DNA from: Cotesia glomerata | Lineage: Eukaryota > Arthropoda > Insecta > Hymenoptera > Braconidae | Assembly (NCBI RefSeq): GCF_020080835.1 | Contig: NC_058160.1 | Span: forward strand, 10,909,047-10,973,046 | Direction of reading: 5' to 3' | DNA: 64,000 nucleotides | Program-made: the position numbers and the translations under genes | Part shown: one piece after another, positions 1 through 10,881 of the stretch | Position numbering within the stretch: position 1 is the stretch's first letter | Layout: every line of letters begins with the position of its first letter | The notes under the pieces: generated by a model | Seen by the model: only the letters and a program-made list of their open reading frames with translations | Database searches by the model: none | Told to the model about the DNA's origin: nothing

Positions 1-1346
1 CATGGAGTAAAAAGTGTTTAGTAAAACTCCTATAGAGACTGTACTCCCTTTCGCAGTGCATACATTTATAAACAGGCGGTTCATTGTGCTTGTGTTTGTA
101 ATGATACTGCAATTCTTTGTAAGATTTCATAATTCCATGATTACAAATAGTACACCTCCATGGATAACCTTGAATAGCTTCTGTTATCGTTAACCGACTA
201 GTCACAACTTTGGTCTTTTTCAATTTATTAATTATTTCTTCTCTCTCTAGTTTAACAACTTCGTCTTCTTCATTATCTTCTTTCTCATCTTCCTCTCCTC
301 GATTTTGTTCGTCTAGCTCCTTTTCTTGTTCTATTTCTCGATTATTACTATTATTAACTTCATTCTCCTGCGCACTTGCATCAACTGGATCATTAAATTC
401 ACTACTTACTTCGTTGATTATTTTTTCATACTCCTTACGCAAATTATTTATTTCTTCTTCTGAATTCGTATTTATTATTATTTCTTCGGAATTTAAATTA
501 TTGATTATGTCTTCTTCATTAGAGTTACTTATCACTTGTTCGACAATTGAGGTACTTATGTTTTGTTCTTCAATTACAGTGTCAACTAATTGTTCTGGGT
601 TGACATCAACATTGTCAACAACAAGATGTTGGTTAAAATTATTGTTTATTTGGCCTTGATTTAAATTATTCAATTGTTCTTGAATTATTTTATTGAGCTG
701 CTCTGGGGATAAATTTTCTAGCTCAACTCCTTCCTCTAAATTTAAATTTATAACAACTTCAGCTTCTTGTTGATCTGGATAAAAATCAACAGGATTGTAT
801 TTTATTACAATAACGCTTTGGTCTTCAATTGGAATCTCTTTTTCAGTCGTTTGATAAATACTATCAAGATATGTTTGTACTTCAGCAGCTTGTTTAAAAA
901 ATTTGTAAAAATTTTCCAACTTATCACAACAATCAGTGCAAATTATTTTTGGCAAAATGTCATCTTCTGATATCTGTAATTAATTTTGAGAAAATTCAAT
1001 TTTTTTAAAATATGCTTTGGAACAAATTTGTTTGTTAAATAAATTTTTAAAAAATTTCAAATGTCATATTAATTTTATAATTTTTTTTAAATTATTCCTA
1101 ATCAATAAATTATTAATAATTATAAATCAATAAATAATAAATGCTTACGTTTATTTGAAGACATGAAATAACTTTGAGGCATAATTTTCTCTCAGCGCCT
1201 TCATTGTTTAATGAATCAACATAATTTGTCGAATTTTTGCCACATAATCGACAAAGTTTTAAATTTTTTCTCTCTGACGAGGTTATACGCTCCCACGTAT
1301 AAGAGCTCATATTGACATTACTATTGTTTTCTTCAGTAATAAACAT
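1..1346 (-). CDS. ZAD-C2H2 zinc-finger protein, N-terminal part (partial)
   Basis: Two exons can be joined in phase: 1346-1149 and 973 down to the window edge, with a GTAAGC donor and a TTACAG acceptor. Exon 1 starts at an ATG and holds a CRLC zinc knuckle (residues about 32-35); exon 2 supplies a CTDCC pair soon after its start. Together they make a ZAD (zinc-finger-associated domain), an arthropod dimerisation domain. A long acidic Asn/Glu-rich linker follows, then two C2H2 fingers near positions 170-1 (CTIC...H...H and CMHC...H). The reading frame stays open to position 1, so more fingers probably lie outside the window. ZAD proteins are nuclear DNA-binding factors that are greatly expanded in insects; no specific target can be read here. 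The linker is low-complexity, so an orthologue cannot be named. The intron (974-1148) is short and AT-rich. Confidence 0.85.
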
Positions 1347-1740
1347 TCATTTATTTCTTTAAACACTTATTGTACTTATAATTTAATTGTTGATATAAAT
1401 ATATTATTGTAAACGGTTATAAAAAACATTTTAACTCGAAATAATTTACCACTTTGTCGAAATGTCAACAATTAGACACGCCATGACAGTTCTCTATTTT
1501 CTACAACTTTTTAAATCAAATTAGTCCAGGTGGAGCTTTAAGGTAATTGTAGCGTGATAGGCATTTCAACAGAAAATTATGAAATTTTTTTTATTGAAAG
1601 ATAAATATATTAATAATTCACTACCAAAATTTCAGATCAATTGACCGCATCTTTTACACGTAGAGGTATAGAGAGATGGTAAAGTTAGTATGAAATCTTC
1701 CGTACCACTCGAGTGGGAAACTTATAAGTTTCTGAGGCGC
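1347..1740. other. Intergenic, upstream of the ZAD gene
   Basis: This should contain the promoter of the leftward zinc-finger gene. It is AT-rich and I recognise no TATA box, repeat or coding segment in it. Confidence 0.4.
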
Positions 1741-2074
1741 GTTTTCTTTTTGCGCTACTCGCTCAAAAGCTTCCCCCTTTTTTTTTTTTAAAGGAAGCCT
1801 TTGATAAGGGCAGAATAGCGCATTTCTGGGCGTAGCTGCCAACAAATCTTCTACAACAGCTTTCAGAGATGTTTTTAGCCTATATTTTTTATCACCGAAC
1901 CTCGATAACGATTATTTCGATGATTTTTAATGACATCGCGCTTTATTTATTGGAGGGCTTATGAGTTGCTGAATCACACGTTTTCTTTCTGCGCTACTCG
2001 CTCAAAAGCTTCCACTTTTTTTTTTGAAGGAAGCCTTTGAAACGGGCAGAATAGCGCATTTCTGGTCGTAGCTG
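1741..2074. repeat. Direct duplication of a hairpin-forming segment
   Basis: Two copies of a roughly 95 bp segment lie at 1741-1838 and 1980-2074. Each begins TGCGCTACTCGCTCAAAAGC, contains a T-run, and ends with AGAATAGCGCATTTCTGG. Each unit folds on itself (TGCGCTA with TAGCGCA; AAGCTTCC with GGAAGCCTT). Sequence between the copies is less conserved. It looks like a short non-autonomous repeat or a local duplication. Confidence 0.6.
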
Positions 2075-2099
2075 TAACTTTTGAGTCTTGGCTCACATC

Positions 2100-2640
2100 G
2101 GCTTTGGTAGCCTCGACAGCTGTCACGCGTTCCGGTGAAGATTCGTCGTCAGCGAAAATCTCATCAGTCTGAATTGTCGTCTACTGAAATTGATGAAATT
2201 GTAAAATGTTGAATTTGACTCACATATGATGAATGTTTCATCGGCTTTTTTGAAAACTACAGTTTCATTTAAAATTTTTTTTTTCAATCGACGCTTCGGG
2301 TTTTGCAATATTTTGTTCGCCGACACTCTTTTCGGCTGTTTCCTTTTCGTAGATCAACGCTTCAGAAATTTTTAAAATCTTTTTTGTTTGTTTTTTTTTG
2401 TCCTTAGCCGAAGCTACGCGGTGCGGTCAAAAAGCGACTTTTACTTCTTCCTTTTCTTCGTCCTCAGGAATAGCGTTGGTACATTTCGGTTTCGGATTCT
2501 GCTTCTGCTTCAGCTTCGGCTTCATTTTTGGTATCGGCCATATCCAAATCTTTATCCGATAGTGGACGTAAATTATACGGACGGGCTTCTGAACCATCCC
2601 TCGAAGTACCATGATGGATATCCATCATGAACTGAAAAAT
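2100..2640 (-). pseudogene. Degenerate coding-like segment, minus strand
   Basis: On the minus strand a good acceptor (TTTTTCAG, just above 2629) opens a frame reading FMMDIHHGTSRDGSEARPYN and then an acidic Ala/Glu tract. A stop follows the residues MYQRYS at about 2464. Below it, short charged open stretches appear in other frames (2330-2120). The mix of a plausible splice site, biased composition and broken frames suggests a decayed exon or transposon protein. I do not recognise the family. It could also be chance composition. Confidence 0.3.
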
Positions 2641-4560
2641 TAAATTAATTATTAGCAAATTTTTATTTTTATTTCAGCAAAAAAAATATAATCGATGCTC
2701 CCATAAATATTTATCACTATTGCACTGATGAGTAATAATTAAATTATAACAAAATCATTTTCAACCACGGGTTAAGTATTTTAAGTGTCACTGTAAATAA
2801 TAAATTTCAACCATCTTGAATTTCTCGGAAACGCAGAATCAAAAAATTTGAAAAAAATAAATAAATAACAATCTTACCCAAGAATTTTTTGATCCTTTGA
2901 AAAAAAATGTAGTATGCGTGGTTGCAAAATATTTTACTTTCGATGAAATTTGTGAATTTAAATACTAATATTAGTATTTTCTTATTCTTGCCACAATTTT
3001 TCAACGAGTTTATAGGTATAAGTGTACATAAAATAGTACAAACACCAAAAATGGATTAAACTTTACAAAATTTATCTTTTTCCAAAAGAAGCAATCAAAA
3101 ATAAAAAACTAATGAACTTATAAACTAGTTAAATTCTAAAATTTCAAACATCATTTTGATTCTAAATGTAAAATTTTTTTTATCATCCATAAATTGTTAA
3201 AAGTACTCACAAACGTTTATTGTTATTTACAATAATAAAAAACGTAAGTAATTACATGTGAAAAAAGGTGAATAATAAGTTTAATGTGAAAAAGTTAAAA
3301 TCTAAAACTCGAGTCTAAGTAATTTAATATTTCTTCCATAAGAAGATAATTTTTATTGTCGGCCTTCTAACATTTCCAGGTACTTCTTACAACGACAATA
3401 AACAGAAAAGTTTCATTGTATTTCCTCGAGTCGTTGGTCGTTCTGTTTCTATCAGCTCCCAACTCTAATACTCATTATATATAATAACGTCAAACTGACA
3501 TTGTACGACAGCGTAAAAAGAGAACAACATAAAACGAAACTAAAAGTAAAATAGTCAGCAGGTAGGTAGGTATGGTACTAGTATTGTCCGTATACTCTTG
3601 CTCACAACTAAATAAATTTATTCTTATTCCTTTGACACAGGTACACATCTATATTATCCACACATCAAACAGGTAGATATATACATGATGGGGATGGTGA
3701 GGATGATGAAGGAGATGTAAATGTACACATGTACATACCCACATAAACATCCTAGACATTAGATGTCAGATGCAATGTGCATTATACATTGTACATTGTA
3801 CTAGTGCACCTCACCAGTTTCCACATTGTCCCACACCTGGTACTTGCAATGTCCCACCTGATGATAGTCACTCCACACTGTAGACTACGGGCATGGGTAC
3901 GGGTACGGCAAACTTACCACAGCACAGTATTGCTGGTTACCAAAGCCGAGTTGATGTCAGTGTAAGTGGGGAATCAGCTCACAGGTAGACTGCCAGCTCC
4001 ATAAACCAACACCAACTCAAGCCAGATACTGACTGCCAGCTATTTTATAACGAGTTTTTATGGTAGTTGTGAGTTTACCTGGTGCTGGTGGGGCCTTACA
4101 ACTTCTCTCTCGTCAGTGAGCTCATGTACGTCGAGCCCGCGAGGAACTAAAACATCTATAGTTGTTATTATTATTTTTATTTAAAGCCAAAAATGGCGTT
4201 AAGACCATAGTCATCTATCCTCAATTCGTCAGTGACTTAAATATCCAGTGGTAACATCCCGGTGGTGAAGATTAATACATACCTAAAGTTGTATTACATA
4301 TTTAAGTGAGTTATTGGTTGCATCTACTTGTTTTGTTGTTGGTTACGTAGCCGTATAAATTTTGTACTGCTTACTCTAAAGTAAATAATACCTGCATGTT
4401 AATGTTCATATTCATGGTGATGCCTTTATCTTGAAAAGAGAAGAGAAGCGTTAGTTTTATAAGATGGCTTGTTGATGAATGAACCTATTTATATGGTATG
4501 ATTATACAGAGATTATTACAATTTTACAAGTTGTTATTTTATAATCAAATGCCATTTTTC
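2641..4560. other. Non-coding region between the ZAD gene and filamin
   Basis: The first half is AT-rich and shows nothing recognisable. From about 3400 to 4150 the GC content rises and low-complexity CA/TG-rich sequence appears (3600-3980), with no credible reading frame. This could be promoter or 5' UTR sequence of the downstream filamin gene, whose first coding exon has a splice acceptor at 6847 and therefore needs an upstream non-coding exon. I could not fix that exon. Confidence 0.35.
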
Positions 4561-4670
4561 TTCTTTCGAGCCTGACGGACAGACTTTCCCAAACGACTCG
4601 CGCGTATATTCCAGCGGTCGAGGGCTTTCCGTGGTCGTGGTTGTTCGCGCGAGAAGTGCACCTGAGAAAA
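4561..4670. promoter_or_regulatory. GC-rich island, possible 5' UTR exon or promoter of the filamin gene
   Basis: An island of about 100 bp is clearly richer in GC and CpG (several CGCGCG-like steps) than the AT-rich flanks, and sits 2.2 kb ahead of the first coding exon. It has no convincing frame on either strand. Such islands in AT-rich insect genomes are often promoters or UTR exons. The assignment is by position and composition only. Confidence 0.3.
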
Positions 4671-4680
4671 GAGCATAAGA

Positions 4681-6600
4681 GTTATTTTTTATTATTATTA
4701 TATATATGTATTTATGTAATCTATATATGTGGTAAATATTTTAAATTCTAGGATCCAATTGTTCCGGAATTGAAGATTTTTTGAATGTAACAACGAATTT
4801 TTAGAATCATTTTAATGAAATGCAGTTTTGTTGTTGAGATTTCTTCAAAGAAGATAGATTTCAAAGAAATGACCTATGACAAATTTATTTTTAATCAGAA
4901 GAATAGTTAAAAGAAATTTAAAGAGTCATTTCTGAATATTTAATTCTTTGAAAGTAATTTTTGATTTTGTGAATTTTTTTCTGGAATTCAATTTTTGTTT
5001 TTAAATTTTTTTTAAAGAATATAATTACGTTTAGTAGTTTAGTTTTTATATAAAATAATTTTAATCATTGGAAAGTCAAATTTAGCGAAATTTAGCTCTT
5101 TAAAAATTTATTTAGTATTTAATATCTCATTTATACATACATATTTATGAATGAGTGAGATAGTTTCATTGAAAGTATATTATTTTGTTAAAAATATTCA
5201 TACAGATATAAATACATATCCATTAATAATAGTAAAAGAGAAAGAAATATATTAGTGTTACGTAGAGTGATGGTATTTTTAACGTGGGTGCGGAAAATGT
5301 GACTTTTTAGTGGGCGTGTTACCGAAAGAAAAAAATCTATTAATTTTAAATGTTAAGTTTACTTAAAGGAATTAAAATTAAAAAAATTTTATTGTAAAAG
5401 TTAATAATGTTTATCTTTGGTAAGTCAATGACGCCATGTATAATTAATTGAGCACCCTATTTGGCGGGAATTCTTAACGATTGACGCAGATTATTTGCAA
5501 CTTTAATAACATCCGTAAAAAATTAATAATTAATTATTATATTATTAATAAGGGATAATTGATTGTTGCAAAGAACTGAAGACTTAAAAAATATTTAAAA
5601 AGTTATGATGATAATGATAATTAATAAAAGTACTCGAGCGAGACGCACATGGTACTGGATAGTATAGTAACGAGATGATGTCACTGTTTGAGTAATCCTT
5701 GGGCTCTATCCAAACGGAAATTATTTTTTACTTACATGCATATGCTTGTACTTGCTGCTTTTTTTTTTTTTAATATTTATGCTTAATGAGGAAGAATATA
5801 TTTAAAGACAGAAAGGATTAAATGCCGTAATTAATTGGTAATCAATTGATTATAAATTTAAATTAAAATTTTATTATTTATTTCTTCTATAATTGCGATA
5901 TTGAGTTGTTTGTGTTTTATGTTTATGGTAATTTTTGTAGTTTTAAATCAAAGCCCAGCTTTATTAAAATATAAAAACAATTTAACTGTTTAGAACAATT
6001 TTAAGGGATTATTATTATGATTAATATTGTTATGAAATTATTTTTCGAATTAAAAATACCGGTAACGTATCTGTAGATCGCTGGTATCAAGATAAAACCT
6101 CAACTTCACTTTCACCCGTGTGAAAATTTTAAAATACTCAATCCACTATTATTTTTATTATTATGATCCAGTATATGCAAATAAACATTTTATTTTCCTT
6201 TTTACGTAACGGGTCTCATAACAACTTTTTTTTTATAGGTTTAGATAATAGTTTATTTGTTCGCGCTAGTTAATAAAGAAATTTTCTTCTTAAGAATTTT
6301 ATATTATATATTTTGCACTTGCTAAATCGCAACCATTTTTTTATTTATAACTTTTTATCTTAATAATTGATGGTTTATTGAGTTTAAATTATTTAAATTA
6401 TTCTTTACAGTCAATTTAATTGTGAAACATTTAGTTTCAGTAGCTCTTTCTAATTTATGGAGGAAATTTTATGCGATGGAAAAATGAATATTTATTGAAA
6501 AAATTTATACTTGCAAATATAAAATTAAAAAATTTTATTTAAATATATGTGTAATTTTTTTAAATAAAAAGTTGGTGGTGGGTTTGTAACGCCTTGTTGT
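4681..6600. other. AT-rich non-coding upstream sequence / probable 5' intron
   Basis: Mostly A/T runs with no reading frame or transposon that I recognise. It probably belongs to the first (non-coding) intron of the filamin gene, because the first coding exon begins at a TTTTTCTAG acceptor (ends 6847). Confidence 0.4.
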
Positions 6601-6615
6601 TAGGGGGCGGTGCTA

Positions 6616-6652
6616 GTTGCTAGGCAACAGTTGCTAGGCAACAGTTGCTAGG
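6616..6652 (+). promoter_or_regulatory. Tandem X-box-like palindromes (RFX-type sites)
   Basis: GTTGCTAGGCAAC occurs at 6616-6628 and again at 6630-6642, with a third partial copy at 6644-6652, giving a 14 bp tandem repeat of about 2.6 units. Each unit is an imperfect palindrome matching the X-box form (GTTGCY, short spacer, RGCAAC) bound by RFX-family winged-helix factors. The array ends about 200 bp before the first coding exon of the filamin gene. Function is inferred from the motif only. Confidence 0.45.
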
Positions 6653-6856
6653 TTTGCTGCCAAGAGAGGGAAGAAATAGTTATTTTGTATTAATCATAAT
6701 TATACATTTAATTTTATATAAATAATTACATTAAGCGCGTGAAGCTATATAAATTTAAAATTGATTTTTTTTGAATGAATTTAAATCATTTTAATTAAAA
6801 AAAAAAATTTAATTAATAAATATTAATTTATAATAAAATTTTTCTAGGAAACAAAA

Positions 6857-9800
6857 ATGCAATCAATGGAGCAACTACGTCCAGAAGAATTAGTAGGGCT
6901 GGTAGCCCGGTCAGCAGAGGGTACAGCTGCAAAGGGTATGCCAATCAAGGGCAACGAAGATCTTTGGGTCGAGATTCAAGCGAATACCTTCAGGAACTGG
7001 GTCAATGAGCATTTGAAGCACGCGGCCGACGCCGGAGGAGGACCGGTTTTGGACTTGGCGGAAGATTTTCGCGACGGAACGCGTCTCTGCGCTCTCGTCG
7101 AAGTCCTCACCAAGCGACGGCTTCCCAGGTGGAATCCCCGGCCCGCGAACCAGCACCACCACCTGGAGAACGTGTCAACCGCCCTGCAGGCCATCGAGGC
7201 CGACGGCGTCAAACTCGTCAACATCGGTAACTGCTCATTATCACACTAATTAATTATTAATTCATTAATTACTCATTTTAGAGGTTGCTTGATCAATTAG
7301 GATGTGCGACGGACCTACACATCTATTATGCCTGATGACGGCTCCATTATTGTTATTATTGATTCAGATATTTATAGAGTCTTGAGGAAGTATTCGCGTG
7401 ACATAAGTAATTGCATAAACTTTGTCTATATAAGCGTATATTTGCATAGACGCTGTAATAAGCTCGGAGGTGGAGCCATTGAACATTCCATTGCCCGTAC
7501 ATTTATATTGTCATTATTATTGTCGCTGTTTGTAATCACGATCAATATTTTATCCGATTGTCAACGTCTTTCATAATCTTCTTTCATGTTTTTTTTTTTG
7601 AACTGACACTTGTAAGGATTATTTATCGATAAAACTGATTACTTTTTTTTACCTACCGGACATTGATCTGGTCTTTCAAGGAATTGGATTTAAAATATTT
7701 TTTTACAATTAATATTAATAAGTCGTAAAAATTTATCATTTCTTCTTTTTAATTTCTGCAAAATCACTTTAGTAAAAAAAAAAAAACTTTCTAGAAATAA
7801 TTTCTGAGCTTTCTTTTACAATATTAATTCACTCGATCATCTTCTTGCTCCTTTATAATCTTCAGCTTCTCAAGATAATTTAATCCATTAAAATAATCAA
7901 TATCAGAATGATCAATAACACAAAGCTTCAAGGTGTCATTTTTAAAATACCGGTACAATAATTAATCTAAAGTTATAACCTTTCTAATCTATTACCGTAA
8001 TTAATGGATCCTTCAATAACTTTTCAATGAATGAAATTAATTTTATTAATAATAATAAATTATCAGAAAATCCATATAAAAAATATGACAATTAATAAAT
8101 AAAAAGTATCAATAACAACAAATCCTCGGAGATCGTCAGGAGCAATAAACGTCTAGATTCCTCAGTTCATTCTTCTTATACTCTTTACATCACAACACCC
8201 ACGTCCATCTCTCCAAATATAGGCGTGACGTTTGTCTCATACACTTTCATCAGTTTTAATCTGAAACTTTAAACACTAAATAATATTACCATTCATTTAT
8301 TTCTTCTTCTTTTCTCAGAATAATTAAATTAAAATCCAATTAATGATTAATAATTGATAAATTTCTCTACTCGCATTGACGCTAGAAAAAAAAAAATAAA
8401 ATCTTCATTAATTGCCGAGCATGACCTGAATCAAAAACGTCTTACATATCATCATTTTCATGGTCATTATCACCTCCACCATAATTATCGTCATTACTCA
8501 TTACAAAACGATACATTTGAATTCCCGGTACGCAGCAAAAAAATTAACTTTAATTTTTTCCACGTACTGATTATTCATTTAATTTGTCACCGTATTTTCA
8601 ATTTAATCTTCTTATCTCAGATTCTTCAACCAACTGAACTCTTATAAGGCAATTCAGCCCAGTCCTGGAAAATTAAGGATTAATGAATCAAACAAACATC
8701 AAATGAATTAATTTAAAATTTTCTACTTACAAGTTATCTTGCATCATTCACCATATTACAAATCTAAGTTGGCAATCGAAGTCTCGAGGTCGTTGCCTTT
8801 CTTGTTATAAACCAGCGCCCACCGTGTCTCTCTGTTTCGCTCTTAAACTTGCCATTATATTTTTTACAGTTACTGAAAAAAATATAAGATATATAAAAAA
8901 AAAAAAAAAAAAAAAAAAAACATTTACTCTAAACACTTGTGTCTCTTGTGTGTCACGACTTTACGTCATCTAATGTCCCACTAAGTCTGCTAAAAATCCT
9001 CTAACGCTAGCTCTGTCTCTGCTTCTGCCTGTTTATTCACATTAATATTAAATTGAACCGCTGCACTGATAACTAAAATTAAAATAAAATTATAATTTAA
9101 GGATTTTATCTTTTCTTCTGTTATAACGATTGTAATATTCAAAAAATACTGTAAAGATTAAATTTATGGACGAAACGTTTTAGCGAACGATAAATATTTT
9201 ATCGCTTAAAATAGTTTGTGGTTTAATTTAATATTATCAAGTTGTTGGTAATTATATTAAGTAGCCTCGAACTGATTTTAAATTATTTGAACGTCAACTA
9301 TCGACTTCTGTGTTTGTTCTTGCTATAAAATATTTTATTTTATCATTAGAAAAAAAAAAACTTGATAGAATAAATTCTTTTAATGATTAGATGATACAGG
9401 GAATTTATTTTATTTCAATTGTCATTTTTTAGTCAATGATTAAAATTATTTATGTAAGCTAAACCTTGACCACATTTATTCTCCAGGTAATGTAGACATC
9501 GTTAATGGAAACCTTAAACTGATTCTTGGATTAATATGGTCACTTATTGTTCGCTACCAAATTGGAAAATCAAAATTCCCACCGCGTAAACTCATGCTAG
9601 CTTGGCTTAAGGTCAGTAAACTATTTCTTCATATTATTTTATAATAATTATATTAATAATATTTTTACAGGCAGTGTTACCAGAATGCCGTGTCAATAAT
9701 TTTACAACAGATTGGAATTCAGGTGTTTATTTAAGTGCATTATTAGATTACTGTAAGCCTGGTTTGTTTCCTCATTGGCGTCAATTGGATCGTACTGATA

Positions 9801-10881
9801 GGTTTGTTTATTTTTTATATAACACTTTGACAAAGAGAAATTGCTTTAGCTGATTTTTTATACCAATAATTTATTACTAAGTTATTTATTATTTATTCGC
9901 GTGAAGAAAAATTATTACTCCAAGTTTTTTTAAATAAATTCTTTGATTTTTACATTTTAATGAAATATTTCTACAAGAATTTATTTCCAATTAAATTTAA
10001 TTGTATGTAAAAAAATGATTCATTTCATGATGAAGAAATAACGTAATCTATCATTAGACGTAGAAATGCAAATAGATACTATTATTATTAAAAATTAAAT
10101 TTATTGAATTTTTCTTCAAGTTTTTTTGCAATAGAAAAATTTATATTCTTCTTTAAATAATTTTTTTAGTTGAGATAACAATTATTTGATTAAAATTACA
10201 TGATATTTATGGAATAATTAAAAGCTGTAAAAACAAGTATTAATTTTTCTCAGTCAATAAATAAAAAATAAAATTTTATTCCAGTGTTTACAACTGTCGA
10301 AAAGCAATGGAAATTTCAAAACGTGAATTTGACATCCCAGTAGTATTAGAACCAGAATATCTAGCCTCACCATATCTCGATGAGCTCTCAGGGATGACAT
10401 ACCTGTCTTATTTTATGAAGGAAGGTTCTCCAGGTTTCTATGCAACACTACGTTGGGTTAATTCACAATTAACTCATGCTCCTGTCAGAAATTTTACGGT
10501 ACTTTATATTCTTCTTCTTAAATCAACCTTATTGAAGCTTAATTTTATAAATTGACTATTTAAAAAAAAATTCAGACTGATTGGAACGACGGCCGAGCAC
10601 TGTGCAGCATAGTCAGAAATCTTGGAGGTCCAGCGCCGACGTACGACAAAATAAAGACAGACCCCAAGTACTGGGAGTCGAACCTCCAGCAGGGAATCGA
10701 CGGGGCGAAAAAGCTGGGCGTCGAGCCGATCTTGAAAGCCAAGGACATGGCAGACCAAAACGTAGAGCATTTGGGAGTTATGGCTTACGCGGCCCACTTC
10801 CAGTGGGTAAAGCCTCGTCCTCAGGCCAGCGAGCAGCTTGCAGTACACGTAGACAGCACTTCTGCCCGCGTTCAGCAGCCA
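6857..10881 (+). CDS. jbug: jbug exons 1-5: triple calponin-homology actin-binding region
   Basis: Residues 1-382. CH1 spans about residues 39-150 (FRNWVNEHL start, DFRDGTRLCALVEVL core) across exons 1-2. CH2 spans about 155-258 (MLAWLKAVLPE start, TDWNSGVYLSALLDYC core) across exons 2-4. CH3 spans about 259-362 (LRWVNSQL start, TDWNDGRALCSIV core) across exons 4-5. The repeated TDWN-x-G signature of CH2 and CH3 is clear. Classical filamins have two CH domains, so the third marks the jitterbug type. Exon 1 is markedly GC-rich compared with its AT-rich surroundings. Confidence 0.9.

Noticed and set aside
3777..3965. 62-residue plus-strand frame in the upstream region
   Set aside because: Low-complexity CA/TG-rich sequence, no domain and no splice context.
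4561..4670. GC-rich island read as a coding exon
   Set aside because: No convincing frame with matching splice sites on either strand; kept only as a possible promoter or UTR.
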